A stretch of 64,000 nucleotides of DNA from Mycobacterium sp. (GTDB lineage: Bacteria > Actinomycetota > Actinomycetes > Mycobacteriales > Mycobacteriaceae), in contig NZ_PKEK01000071.1 in NCBI RefSeq assembly GCF_002863225.1, positions 1 to 64,000 of the forward strand. The letters run 5' to 3'. The notes beneath the pieces are model-generated. The model was not told the DNA's origin. It searched no databases and saw nothing but the letters and a program-made list of their open reading frames with translations. Below, one piece after another: positions 7,526-16,409 of the stretch (position 1 is its first letter; every line of letters starts with the position of its first letter). Made by a program: the position numbers and the translations under genes.

Positions 7526-10500
7526 ATGGCTGCTCGCCGGACCAAGCGCAAGGGTCGATTATCCAGCGGTAAGACGCGCCGACGTATCGTCGGGATCTCG
7601 TCGACTGCGGGAGCGATGCTCGCGGCGACGATGGCCCCGCTTGCGGCTGCTCCGCCGGTCAAGGCGGACGTATTCGACACGATCATCGACCCGTGGATCA
7701 GCCCGCTGCAGGAGGCGTTGACTGACGCGTTCGCCGCGATGGATCCCAGCGCCGGTCTCGGGTTGTTCGCCGGGCTTGATTCCTTTCTGGGAATGGATGG
7801 CACCGCCGCGTTCTTCGGGCTGGAGCCAGGCGTATTCGACGTGAGTGCTGCCACCTCGGCGGCCACGACAACGAGTCCCTCATTTGCCGATCTGTACGAC
7901 GCCTGGTTCTACCAGCCGGTTCACGACCTGCATCAAGCCTGGATCACCAGCGATTTCGGCATGCAATTCGACACGTCACTCAACGATTTCTGGCAAGACA
8001 TCGGTGGCCAGGGCATCCTCATCGGCAACGGTGATCCGGGAACGGCGCTCGATCCCAACGGTGGCGCGGGTGGACTGTGGTTCGGCGATGGCGGAGCCGG
8101 ATTCAGTTACAGCGCAACCGATTCCGGCGATGCCGGGCTTACTGGCGGTGCGGGCGGTATTGCGTACTTCGGCAACGGAGGGGATGCCGGCGCGGGTGGA
8201 GCCGGTGCCGATGGCGGCCTGGGCGGTGACACCGCCTACGGCATCGCCGGCAACGGTGGTGACGGTGGCGCCGGCGGTGACGGTGGGGCCGGTGGCGACG
8301 CGACCGGATGGTTCTTCGGCAACGGCGGCGACGGCGGTGACGGTGGGTTCGGCTTGGCTGGCAACGACGGCGCCGAAGGCCCCGCTTTCGGCGATTCCGG
8401 GGGTAACGGTTTTGCCGGCGGGGCCGGAGGGTCGGGTGGCGACGGTGGTAGCGGCGCGCAGTTGATAGGCAACGGTGGTAATGCCGGCTTCGGTGGCGCC
8501 GGCGGGTTGGGCGGCGACGGCGGTGGCGGTATCAACGGTGCCGCCGGAGCATTCGGGGGCGAGGTCGGCGGCAACGGCGGCAACGGCGGCAACGGCGGGA
8601 GTGGTGGCAACGGAGGCGCCGGCGGTACCGGTGGAACCGGCGGCGCGTTGGGCAATGCGGGCGCCAACGGAGACGGTGGAAACGCCGGCAACGGCGGCGA
8701 CGCCGGCTTACCTGGTAGCGGCGGGAACGGCGGCTCTGGGAGCGCCTCGGACCTCGACGGCGGCGCCGGTGGAGTGGGCGGCGACGCCGGCGCGATCGGC
8801 GCCGGTGGAAGCGGCGGTGCGGCCGGCGGTAGCGGCGCCAGCACCGGGTTGGACGGCGTCAACGGAGCTTCGGCCAGCGGCCCGGTGGGCAACGGCGGCA
8901 ACGGAGGAGCGGGCTTCAACGGCGTCGCCCCCGGTGAAAACGGCGGCGACGGTGGTAACGGCGGCGCCGGCGGATCGCTGGGCAACGGCGGGACCGGCGG
9001 AGCCGGGGGCAACGGCGCAGCCGGCTACACCGGTTCGGATGCAACCACGTTCGGCGGCGACGGCGGGAGTGGACAGACCGGCGGGGCCGGCGGCGCAGGT
9101 GGTAGCGGTGGCGCCGGCGGTTCGAACTCGGGCAACGGCGGTAGCGGTGGTGCCGGTGGTAACGGCGCCGATGGAGGTGCCGGTGGAGCCGGTGCCAACG
9201 GCATGACCGCCTCGGATGCCGGCGGCAGCGGTGGTGCCGGCGGTAATGGCGGCGGCGGTGCAAATGGTGGTGACGGTGGCAACGGCGGGGCCGGCGGCGC
9301 ATCTCTGCACGGTCTGGCCGGCACCAGTGGGGCGGGCGGCGCCGCCGGCGATGGCGGTGCCGGTGGCGCACCCGGCGACGGTGGTAATGGCGCCGCTGGC
9401 GGCCTTGGTGCCCCCGACGGCGGGGCTGGCGGCAACGGCGGCGACCCTGGCGCCGGCGGTCATGGCGGTATCGGTGGAACCGGTTCCAGCGTCGGCGCTC
9501 ACGGCGCTGCGGGCGGCACACCGACCGGCGGTGGCGACGGCGGCGCCGGCGGGGCCGGCTTCACCGCCACTACTGCCGGCACCCCCGGCGGCACCGGCGG
9601 TAATGGTGGCGATGGTGGCGCTGTCGGCAATGGTGGCGCAGGCGGGGCCGGTGGCAACGGTGCCACCGGCAACAACGGCGGCACCCTGGGTTCCGCAGGT
9701 ACCGACGGCACCATCGGTGGCGCCGGTGGTGACGGTGGTAACGGAGGTGCCGGCGGCGAGGTTTCCGGCAACGGGGGGGCTGGTGGTTCAGGCGGCGTCG
9801 GCGGAACCGGCGGAAACGGCGGAACCGGTGCCAACGGGGGTCCAGGTGTGGTCGGCGTTAACGAGGGGGCCGGGCAAGACGGTGGATCGGGCGGCGACGG
9901 CGCGGGCGGCGGAGCCGGCGGAAACGGCGGAAACGGTGGCGCATCTCTGCACGGAAGTGTCGGGGCCAACGGAGACGGCGGTGCCGGCGGGACTGGTGGC
10001 AACGCGGGCACACCCGGCAACGGGGGCATCGGCGCGGCCGGCGTTGCCGGCAACCCAGACGGCGGAGCCGGCGGCAACGGGGGTGACCCCGGCACCGCCG
10101 GCGCAGGCGGTGCGGGCGGCTCGGCGGGCCACGGTGGTGTCGGCGGCCACGTAGGCGGCGACGGCATCCAAGGCACCGCCGTGACCGGCCCGGCCGGCAA
10201 CGGCGGTGCCGGTGGGGCGGGCTTCGACACCAACACGCCGGGGGGCTCTGGCGGGGCCGGCGGAGACGGTGGCAACGGCGGAGCAATCGGTAACGGCGGC
10301 AACGGCGGCGACGGCGGTAGCGGCGGAACCGGTACGACCGGCATCAACGGCCTGGCGGGTACGAACACCCACCTGAACGGCACCGACGGCGGCACCGGCA
10401 ACATCGGTGGCAGCGGCGGCACCGGCGGCAACGGCGGCACGGGCGGCGGGCTGGCCGCCAATCACGCCGGTAGTGGCGGAAACGGCGGCACCGGCGGCAC

Positions 10501-12859
10501 TGGCGGCACTGGCGGCACGGGCGGCACCGGCGGCCACGGCTTCAACCAGACCGGCGGGGGTGCCGATGGCGGCGACGGCGGCGACGGCGGACAAGGTGGT
10601 ACCGGCGGCACGGGTGGCAGCGGCGGCAACGCCGGCACAGCGCTGAACGGCACGGTCGGTGTGAACGGTAACGGCGGGGCCGGCGGCACGGGTGGCACCA
10701 GCGGGTTCGGTAACGACGGTGGCAGCGGCGGGACCGGTGACGCCACCAACCCGATCGGTGGTGACGGCGGCGACGGCGGTAACCCCGGCGCGGGCGGCTT
10801 CGGTGGCACCGGCGGGGCGGGCGGCAACACCGTCGGTGGTCAGGGAACAACCGGTGCGACCGGCGGGAACGGCGGCCTGCCCACTGTCGTGTCCGGCAGC
10901 GGGGGCAACGGCGGCAGCGGCCTCGGTGCGACCACGGCCGGCGCGAACGGAGCGGCGGGCGGCGCCGGGGGCGACGGCGGGCTGCTTGGCAACGGCGGGA
11001 CCGGCGGTGCCGGCGGCAACGGCGCGGCCGGCTCACCTGGCGCGCACGGTGTCGAGGGGGAAGGCACTCCCGGCATCAGCGGCACCTCCGGCGGCGACGG
11101 CGGGGCTGGTGGGGCCGGTGGCACGGGTGGAGCGATATCCGGCAACGGCGGAACCGGTGGGGCCGGCGGAAACGCCGGTGTCGGCGGTGCCGGAGGTGGC
11201 GGCGGCAATGGCGAGTCAGGCGGCTTGTTCGGCGCGGGCGACCCCGGCGGAACTGCCGGCAACGGTGGTGACGGAGGTGATGGCGGCGCCGGCGGCGCCG
11301 GTGGTGCCGCGCTCGGCTCGGGTAACGGCGGGACCGGTGGAGCCGGTGGCAGTACTGCCAGTGGTGGCGACGGAGGTGTCGGCGGCCACGGCGGACAGGG
11401 CGGCCTCGATGGCGCCTATGGAGGCGTCGGCGGCAGTGGCGGCAACGGCGGTGCCAGTGGCGTTGGTGGGCTAGGGGGAGCGGGCGGTGCGGCCGCCGGG
11501 TCAGGAAACGGCGGCAATGGCGGGGCCGGTGGCAGCGCGATCGCCGCCCACGGTGGCAACGCCGGCGCCGGCGGCGGAGGCGGGGCCGAGGGCGGCAGCA
11601 GTGCCGCGGGCGCAGGTGGCACGGGTGGCGCCGGTGGTACAGGTGGCGTCGGTGGCACTGGCGGTGCCGGTGGCAACTCCGCGCTCGGTGCGGGCGGTCA
11701 CGGCGGCAACGGCGCAGCCGCCGGTACGGGCGGTACAGCCGGCCTCGGCGGCGCAGGTGGAGACGGTGGCGGCGCGGCCGGCGCAGGAGGCACCCCAGGT
11801 GCCGGTGGCGACGGTGGTGACGGCGGCGATGGCGGCGCGGGTGTCGCGGCAACCGGCTCGGCGGGTAACGGCGGCGCCGGAGGCACCGGCGCTGCCGGGG
11901 TGGGTCCCGGCGGTGCGGGCGGGACCGGTGGCGCCGGTGGTGACGGTGGCAACGGTGATTCGGGCGGCAACGGCGGGGCCGGTGGGCACGGCGGTGACGG
12001 CGCATCCGGCACTGGCACCAGCTGCGTGGGCTCCGGCTGCGCCGGCGACAGCACAGCCGGCGGGTCCGGCGGCAGCGGTGGTGGCGGCGGCAACGGGGGG
12101 TCGCACGGCAACGGCGGTACCGGTGGGGTCGGCGGCAACGGCGGCCTGGGAGCGAACGGCCCAGGCGGCAGCTTCGGCGGTGAATTCGGCGGCGACGGCG
12201 GACCCGGCGCCATCGGCGGGGCCGGCGGGGCCGGCGGATTCGGCGGTGCGGGCGGTGACGGCGGCTCGATATCGGGTGACGGTGGGGCGGGCGGCGCCGG
12301 TGGGCACGGCGGGCCCGGTGGTTTCGGTGGTGGCGGCGGCACCGGCGGCACCCCCTTCTTCTTCGGCGACCCCGGTAATGGCGGCCCGGGCGGGACCGGT
12401 GGGACCGCCGGCGCTGGCGGAACCGGCGGCGACGGCGGCAGCGCTCTGGGTTCGGGCAACGGCGGTGCAGGTGGTGCCGGCGGCGGTGCCGGCACGGCTG
12501 GCGTCGGCGGCGAAGGCGGCCACGGCGGCCAGGGAACAGTTCTGGGTACTGGCGGATTGGGTGGCAGTGGCGGCACTGGTGGTACCGGCGGACTGGGTGG
12601 CAGCGGCGGCGACGGCGGTGACGGCGCCGGCTCGGGTGCCGGTGGCAACGGCGGTACCGCCGCCGATGGCGGCATCGGGGGCAAGGGTGGCGCTGGGGGC
12701 TTCAAGGGCGTTCCCGATACGGGCTCCGGGGCCCACGGGCCCGGGGGCGTGGGCGGTACCGGTGGTGTTGGTGGCACCGGCGGCGACTACGGCGACGGCA
12801 CGCCGCCCGGCGTCCCAGGCAACGACGGCGCCGACGGCGGGCAGGGCCCGCACGGTTAG
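7526..12859 (+). CDS. Giant PE-less PGRS glycine-rich secreted protein
   Basis: 1777 aa. There is no PE domain. Instead a basic N-terminus (RTKRKGRLSSGKTRRR) leads into a hydrophobic signal-like segment (GAMLAATMAPLAAAPPVKA, cleavage likely near residue 47). A compact non-repetitive domain follows (about 48-165; DVFDTIIDPWISPLQEAL, DAWFYQPVHDLHQAW). From about 170 to the end it is PGRS: GGxGGxGG repeats broken by short variable inserts, ending GNDGADGGQGPHG with no C-terminal domain. PGRS tracts form Gly-rich PGII-like or beta-roll folds on the cell surface. The signal suggests Sec-type export rather than ESX-5, which PE domains use. The frame is intact throughout. Confidence 0.88.
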   Translation: MAARRTKRKGRLSSGKTRRRIVGISSTAGAMLAATMAPLAAAPPVKADVFDTIIDPWISPLQEALTDAFAAMDPSAGLGLFAGLDSFLGMDGTAAFFGLEPGVFDVSAATSAATTTSPSFADLYDAWFYQPVHDLHQAWITSDFGMQFDTSLNDFWQDIGGQGILIGNGDPGTALDPNGGAGGLWFGDGGAGFSYSATDSGDAGLTGGAGGIAYFGNGGDAGAGGAGADGGLGGDTAYGIAGNGGDGGAGGDGGAGGDATGWFFGNGGDGGDGGFGLAGNDGAEGPAFGDSGGNGFAGGAGGSGGDGGSGAQLIGNGGNAGFGGAGGLGGDGGGGINGAAGAFGGEVGGNGGNGGNGGSGGNGGAGGTGGTGGALGNAGANGDGGNAGNGGDAGLPGSGGNGGSGSASDLDGGAGGVGGDAGAIGAGGSGGAAGGSGASTGLDGVNGASASGPVGNGGNGGAGFNGVAPGENGGDGGNGGAGGSLGNGGTGGAGGNGAAGYTGSDATTFGGDGGSGQTGGAGGAGGSGGAGGSNSGNGGSGGAGGNGADGGAGGAGANGMTASDAGGSGGAGGNGGGGANGGDGGNGGAGGASLHGLAGTSGAGGAAGDGGAGGAPGDGGNGAAGGLGAPDGGAGGNGGDPGAGGHGGIGGTGSSVGAHGAAGGTPTGGGDGGAGGAGFTATTAGTPGGTGGNGGDGGAVGNGGAGGAGGNGATGNNGGTLGSAGTDGTIGGAGGDGGNGGAGGEVSGNGGAGGSGGVGGTGGNGGTGANGGPGVVGVNEGAGQDGGSGGDGAGGGAGGNGGNGGASLHGSVGANGDGGAGGTGGNAGTPGNGGIGAAGVAGNPDGGAGGNGGDPGTAGAGGAGGSAGHGGVGGHVGGDGIQGTAVTGPAGNGGAGGAGFDTNTPGGSGGAGGDGGNGGAIGNGGNGGDGGSGGTGTTGINGLAGTNTHLNGTDGGTGNIGGSGGTGGNGGTGGGLAANHAGSGGNGGTGGTGGTGGTGGTGGHGFNQTGGGADGGDGGDGGQGGTGGTGGSGGNAGTALNGTVGVNGNGGAGGTGGTSGFGNDGGSGGTGDATNPIGGDGGDGGNPGAGGFGGTGGAGGNTVGGQGTTGATGGNGGLPTVVSGSGGNGGSGLGATTAGANGAAGGAGGDGGLLGNGGTGGAGGNGAAGSPGAHGVEGEGTPGISGTSGGDGGAGGAGGTGGAISGNGGTGGAGGNAGVGGAGGGGGNGESGGLFGAGDPGGTAGNGGDGGDGGAGGAGGAALGSGNGGTGGAGGSTASGGDGGVGGHGGQGGLDGAYGGVGGSGGNGGASGVGGLGGAGGAAAGSGNGGNGGAGGSAIAAHGGNAGAGGGGGAEGGSSAAGAGGTGGAGGTGGVGGTGGAGGNSALGAGGHGGNGAAAGTGGTAGLGGAGGDGGGAAGAGGTPGAGGDGGDGGDGGAGVAATGSAGNGGAGGTGAAGVGPGGAGGTGGAGGDGGNGDSGGNGGAGGHGGDGASGTGTSCVGSGCAGDSTAGGSGGSGGGGGNGGSHGNGGTGGVGGNGGLGANGPGGSFGGEFGGDGGPGAIGGAGGAGGFGGAGGDGGSISGDGGAGGAGGHGGPGGFGGGGGTGGTPFFFGDPGNGGPGGTGGTAGAGGTGGDGGSALGSGNGGAGGAGGGAGTAGVGGEGGHGGQGTVLGTGGLGGSGGTGGTGGLGGSGGDGGDGAGSGAGGNGGTAADGGIGGKGGAGGFKGVPDTGSGAHGPGGVGGTGGVGGTGGDYGDGTPPGVPGNDGADGGQGPHG
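8700..11200 (+). repeat. Higher-order tandem units of about 650-700 bp inside the PGRS gene
   Basis: Landmark motifs recur in register. A GASLHG-type motif lies near 9298 and 9940, with a divergent ALNGTVG copy near 10639. A GAGF-type motif lies near 8908, 9556 and 10219, with a GSGL copy near 10917. Spacings are about 640-700 bp, so the PGRS tract grew partly by duplication of units of roughly 215-235 codons. Downstream, shorter units marked by LGSGNGG replace this pattern. Confidence 0.7.
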
Positions 12860-13297
12860 CTACGGCTTCTTGAGCTCCTCGGCAAGCATCACGAGGATGC
12901 CGCTCGGACCGCGCAGGTACGTCAGCTTGTAGACGCCTTGATACGTCGCGACGCCGCGCAGCGGATAGCAGCCGTGCCGCGCGGCGATGGCGAGGGCATC
13001 GTCGATGTCGTCGACCGAGAAAGCGATGCGGTGCATGCCAATCTCGTTGGGAACAGTGGGGTCAGACTCGATCGCGGCGGGGTGGATGTACTCGAACAGC
13101 TCGATGCGGCCGTGCCCGTCCGGAGTTAGCAGCATCGCGATGTCGGCGTGATTGCCGTCGAGGCCGACGGCCGTGTCGGTCCACTCGCCACTGACCGTGT
13201 CGCGACCGACGAGCGTCAGCCCGAGGTCGGTGAAGAAGGCGATCGCCGCGTCGAGGTCGACCACGGCGATCCCGACGTTCTCCAGTCTGATGGCCAC
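12860..13297 (-). CDS. VOC (glyoxalase/bleomycin-resistance) family protein
   Basis: 145 aa from GTG 13297. It has the VOC fold pattern: LENVGIAVVDLDAAIAFFTDLGL at the start (beta strand then helix), RIELFEYIHP in the middle and MHRIAFSVDDIDDALAIA, ending SGILVMLAEELKKP. VOC enzymes use a metal bound by His/Glu; candidates here are His130-region and Glu residues of the strands. Substrate cannot be told. Its stop abuts the PGRS stop with no spacer, tail to tail. Confidence 0.8.
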   Translation of the reverse strand: MAIRLENVGIAVVDLDAAIAFFTDLGLTLVGRDTVSGEWTDTAVGLDGNHADIAMLLTPDGHGRIELFEYIHPAAIESDPTVPNEIGMHRIAFSVDDIDDALAIAARHGCYPLRGVATYQGVYKLTYLRGPSGILVMLAEELKKP

Positions 13298-13322
13298 CGA
13301 CCGGATGCTACCCAGGGGTGTC

Positions 13323-13640
13323 TCAGGGGCACATGAACTGCCACGGCTGGCACACGAAGGTGCCGGGAGGCAGGGGTCCCTCGCGGTAGCCGCCGCCGTC
13401 GAGCACCGAGATCTGGTGGAACTCGTGGCAGACGTTGTTGTCCCAGGTATTCGCCAGATCCCGAATCTGGGAGTACACCGGATCGCCGGGGCACCAGTTG
13501 CCGTGACAGACCGGGTCGCATCGCACGTCGGCGTGTGCCTCACCGGTTGCCAGGCCGAATATCCACAACGCGGCGACGCCGCCGACGGCCGGCAGCAAAG
13601 CCACCGCCGCGACGCGCCTCAGGTTTTCGAATCCGCCCAT
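13323..13640 (-). CDS. Small secreted cysteine-rich protein
   Basis: 105 aa. N-terminal signal peptide (LLPAVGGVAALWIFGLATGEAHA), cleaved probably after residue 37. The mature part has six cysteines (CDPVC, NWC, NVC, FVC, FMC), consistent with three disulfides, and several Trp/Tyr/His. I do not recognise a named family; similar small secreted Cys proteins are common in mycobacteria. It lies 25 bp downstream of the start of the VOC gene and points the same way, so the two may share a transcript. Confidence 0.65.
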   Translation of the reverse strand: MGGFENLRRVAAVALLPAVGGVAALWIFGLATGEAHADVRCDPVCHGNWCPGDPVYSQIRDLANTWDNNVCHEFHQISVLDGGGYREGPLPPGTFVCQPWQFMCP

Positions 13641-13712
13641 GGTGCCAGTGAAAACCCGGCGCGATGCCCCCGATCAGGATTTCTAAAGCTCATAGGCTTT
13701 TCATATCTCCGG

Positions 13713-14087
13713 TCAGAACGCGTACAGACCGAACCGTTCCCACGCGACGAACACCGCCGTGGCAAACAACACGACGGGCGCGGCCAGCCCGGACCATTCG
13801 CGGCGCTGCACATGCACGCCGATCGCACCGACCATCACGACCGCGAGACATGCTGCAGCGACGGGAACGAGAACCGGCGCGATGTGCACCAATGCCGGGA
13901 CGACAACTCCGATCGCGCCGGCCACTTCGGCCGCGCCAAGGAATTTGAGGAACGCCGGCGAGACCTCCGACGCGAAGCCCATGCCCTTGTCGGCCAGGGT
14001 CTTGCCGTCGAACGACAGCTTCATCAGACCTGCCCCGGCAAAGGCCAGCGCGAGCACGCCCTGACAGATCCACAACGCTACGTTCAC
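13713..14087 (-). CDS. DoxX-family membrane protein
   Basis: 124 aa from GTG 14087, chosen because AAAGG lies eight bases upstream; an in-frame TTG at 14123 would fall inside the upstream palindrome. Four hydrophobic segments are visible, with the DoxX signature GAGLMKLSF near residue 20 and FLKFLGAAEVAGAIGVV in TM2. DoxX proteins are small four-helix membrane proteins tied to redox or detoxification processes. It is divergent from a MarR regulator across two palindromes, so it is the likely target. Confidence 0.78.
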   Translation of the reverse strand: MNVALWICQGVLALAFAGAGLMKLSFDGKTLADKGMGFASEVSPAFLKFLGAAEVAGAIGVVVPALVHIAPVLVPVAAACLAVVMVGAIGVHVQRREWSGLAAPVVLFATAVFVAWERFGLYAF

Positions 14088-14116
14088 GGCATGCCTTTCG
14101 TTCCGGTTGAGTTGAT

Positions 14117-14157
14117 GCTTCAACTGAAGCTAACAGCCGTGACTTGAAGCGTCAAGT
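14117..14157. promoter_or_regulatory. Two palindromes between doxX-like and marR genes (putative MarR operators)
   Basis: GCTTCA-AC-TGAAGC at 14117-14130 is a perfect 6-2-6 palindrome, and ACTTGA-AGCG-TCAAGT at 14142-14157 a perfect 6-4-6. Both fit dimeric MarR binding and sit in the 83-bp divergent gap, so MarR probably represses both genes. Confidence 0.65.
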
Positions 14158-14170
14158 AAGTTAGCGTTGG

Positions 14171-14644
14171 GTGGTGCGCGACCAACCGCAGTGGTTAGAC
14201 GACTCCGAAAGCCACACCTGGCTCGAGTTGGTGCGCGTGATGACGCGACTGCCGGCCGCGCTCGACGCTCAGTTGCGGCGGGATTCGAAACTGACGCAGT
14301 ACGAGTACATCGTGATGGGCGTCCTCGCCGAGCAACCAGATCGCCGGCTGGGCATGAAAGCGCTTGCGGCAGTAACGAATGGCTCGCTGTCGCGACTCTC
14401 GCACGTCGTGAAGCGGCTGGAGGCCGCCGGCTGTCTGCGACGGCAGACCGACCCGCGCGACGGGCGTCTCACCCGAGCGGAGTTGACGGCCAAGGGTTTA
14501 CGGACCGTCCAGGCGGCCGCCCCGGGGCACGTCGCCGCGGTGCGCCGGCACGTCTTCGGCAACCTGACGAAAAAAGAAGTGTCACAGTTGGGGGACCTCC
14601 TCGGGCGAATCGCTCAGGAGTGCAATGTCGACGGGGACGGCTGA
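14171..14644 (+). CDS. MarR-family transcriptional regulator
   Basis: 157 aa from GTG 14171 (a second GTG follows directly). The winged HTH is clear: KLTQYEYIVMGVLAEQPDRR, then GSLSRLSHVVKRLEAAG as recognition helix and DPRDGRLTRAELTAKG as the wing. Flanking helices give the dimer interface. MarR proteins release DNA on binding phenolic or oxidised ligands. Divergent from the DoxX-like gene with two palindromes between; local autorepressor is the likely role. Confidence 0.88.
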   Translation: MVRDQPQWLDDSESHTWLELVRVMTRLPAALDAQLRRDSKLTQYEYIVMGVLAEQPDRRLGMKALAAVTNGSLSRLSHVVKRLEAAGCLRRQTDPRDGRLTRAELTAKGLRTVQAAAPGHVAAVRRHVFGNLTKKEVSQLGDLLGRIAQECNVDGDG

Positions 14645-14645
14645 C

Positions 14646-15683
14646 TCAGTAGAAGTCGGGGTCGAAGAGAGCCTGAATTGTCCCCAGCAGCGCCGTGAAG
14701 ACACCGCTGTCGGCGTTCCCGTTCATGAAGAGGCTCAGCAGCGCATCCGGATCGCTTTCAAGCGTGATGGTCGTGGTCAAGCCGTCGACCGTCGCGATGC
14801 CGCCGGCGATGTCCTCGGGCGTCATCCCCAGGTACTGCACGTGGGTCGTGAAGAAATTGAAGAGGCCGTTGGCGAGGGCGCCGAGGTAGTTGCCCGGTTG
14901 GGCGGCGAGGGTCTCGTCCCAGACGTCTTGCCAGGCGGCGACACCATCGCCCTCGATCGTGTAGATGGTGGTCTCGTACAGATCGTTCGGGGTCAGAGCG
15001 GTGAGCTCGCCGCCGGGGAGGAACTGGGTCTGGCCGGTGGCTGTGAAGAGGGAGGTGGTGAATTCTTCGCCGGCCTCCCCGCCACCGAATAGCTGGACGA
15101 GGTCAGCGTAGATGTTGGGGGCGATACCCGCCGCAGTGCTCGGGTCGCCAATGAACACCAACTTCAACGCGTCGGTGGGAATGCCGGAGTCATAGAGCTC
15201 TTGCTCAGCCGCCGAAATAGCCATCGCGCTTTGCGAATACGCGAAGACCGTCAGTGGATTGTCTTCGTCGAACAGCCCCTGCTCGTATTGAAGCTGGACG
15301 GCGTCGACGAAGATCGCCTTGCCCAGCAGGGCGCTCGGGCCGAACTGCAGCAAGTTGGGCGTGGTCAGCACTTGAAGCGGATCGTCGCACGGCAGGATTC
15401 CCATGATGTTGCACACGGTTGCGGAGTTTGCCGCGACGCCAGCGAAATCGAGCGGCTCGAGGAATAGCCGTTGCGCATTTTCGACGAAGGCGAGCGACGG
15501 CGTCGGTTGAAAGGTGCCACCGAGGAACATCGCGGTGGTGCTGTCCGACAGGGCGCCGGCCGGCGACACCAACGTCGCGTCGACGCCGGTCGCATCGGCG
15601 TAAGCGGCTGCGGGGAGCAGAGCGGCGGTGCAGAGCAGGAATCCGGCGACCACGCCGGAACCGGTGAAAAGACGCTGCCTCAT
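14646..15683 (-). CDS. Secreted PE-PPE-domain type serine hydrolase without PE/PPE region
   Basis: 345 aa from ATG 15683 (AGG seven bases upstream; GTG at 15695 is an alternative). A signal peptide ends near AAAYA. The body matches the PE-PPE alpha/beta hydrolase domain (PF08237 type): MFLGGTFQPTPS, VFAYSQSAMAISAAEQEL with the probable nucleophile Ser in YSQSA, and VFIGDPSTAAGI, a likely catalytic-region Asp. In M. tuberculosis such domains usually hang on PE or PPE modules and act as lipases or esterases; here a plain signal peptide replaces the module. It is tail to tail with marR, two bases apart. Confidence 0.75.
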   Translation of the reverse strand: MRQRLFTGSGVVAGFLLCTAALLPAAAYADATGVDATLVSPAGALSDSTTAMFLGGTFQPTPSLAFVENAQRLFLEPLDFAGVAANSATVCNIMGILPCDDPLQVLTTPNLLQFGPSALLGKAIFVDAVQLQYEQGLFDEDNPLTVFAYSQSAMAISAAEQELYDSGIPTDALKLVFIGDPSTAAGIAPNIYADLVQLFGGGEAGEEFTTSLFTATGQTQFLPGGELTALTPNDLYETTIYTIEGDGVAAWQDVWDETLAAQPGNYLGALANGLFNFFTTHVQYLGMTPEDIAGGIATVDGLTTTITLESDPDALLSLFMNGNADSGVFTALLGTIQALFDPDFY

Positions 15684-15809
15684 CTCGAACCTCACCCCTG
15701 CATAGATTTATGTTGCGCTCAGGTTTACCTCAGCTGGCGTTAATACGGCAAGGTCGTCGCCAAACCGATCAACTGGGTAAAACGGCCACGATCCATGACG
15801 GCGAGATCG

Positions 15810-16397
15810 CTAGTTCGCCAGCTCAACCAGGCCCTGCCCCGGGGTCAGGGCGTGCGTTACCGGCACATCGTGCGGCTCGTGCGGCACCTCGTCGAGCAAC
15901 TCCTCGTCGCGGACCACGGCGATCAGCCGCGCATGTGGATCACGCAACACCAGCGTCCGGTCGTAGAAGCCGCGGCCGCGGCCCAGCCGCGCCCCGCCAC
16001 GGTCGACGGCCAAGGCGGGAACGATCACCACCTCGGCCTCGGCGACCGCGGCGGCAGGCAACCACGGCCCGGCCGGTTCGAGCAGCCCGAATTTGGCCGG
16101 CACCAACTGGCCCGGGCGGTACTCACCCCACTGCAGCGCCAGCGCGTCGTCGTCGGCGGCCGTGCGCGCGACCGGCAGCAGCACCCGCTCGGCGTGGCAC
16201 AGCAGTAAATTCAGCAGCTCAACGGATCCCGGCTCTGTTCCGACGGGCACGTACGCGCAGACGATGCCGCCGTCGATTCCCAGCGCGCCGACATGGTCGA
16301 GCAGCGCGGAGTCTGCCCTGGCGCGGTCGTCCTCGGACACTGATCGACGTGCAGCTAGCAGCTGTTCGCGCAACGCGGCCTTGCCCACGGTCGCCAC
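15810..16397 (-). CDS. 5-formyltetrahydrofolate cyclo-ligase
   Basis: 195 aa from GTG 16397. It converts 5-formyl-THF to 5,10-methenyl-THF with ATP. Family motifs: KAALREQLLAARRSV at the N-terminus, AYVPVGTEPGSVELL, and RLGRGRGFYDRTL, the phosphate-binding loop. It starts 12 bp from the divergent galU start, so promoters must overlap the coding ends. The same divergent pair is Rv0992c/galU in M. tuberculosis. Confidence 0.9.
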   Translation of the reverse strand: MATVGKAALREQLLAARRSVSEDDRARADSALLDHVGALGIDGGIVCAYVPVGTEPGSVELLNLLLCHAERVLLPVARTAADDDALALQWGEYRPGQLVPAKFGLLEPAGPWLPAAAVAEAEVVIVPALAVDRGGARLGRGRGFYDRTLVLRDPHARLIAVVRDEELLDEVPHEPHDVPVTHALTPGQGLVELAN

Positions 16398-16409
16398 AAG
16401 GTCAACGAT

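Noticed and set aside
8236..12777. Long open frames antisense to, and out of frame with, the PGRS gene (Pro-rich, Arg-rich or Ala/Val-rich).
   Set aside because: They are by-products of the GGC/GGN codon repeats read in other frames; composition is monotonous, no ribosome sites or family motifs appear.
7526..12859. Regularly spaced repeats that might suggest a CRISPR array.
   Set aside because: The repeats are in-frame glycine codons of one intact protein, without constant repeats and unique spacers, and no cas genes are present.
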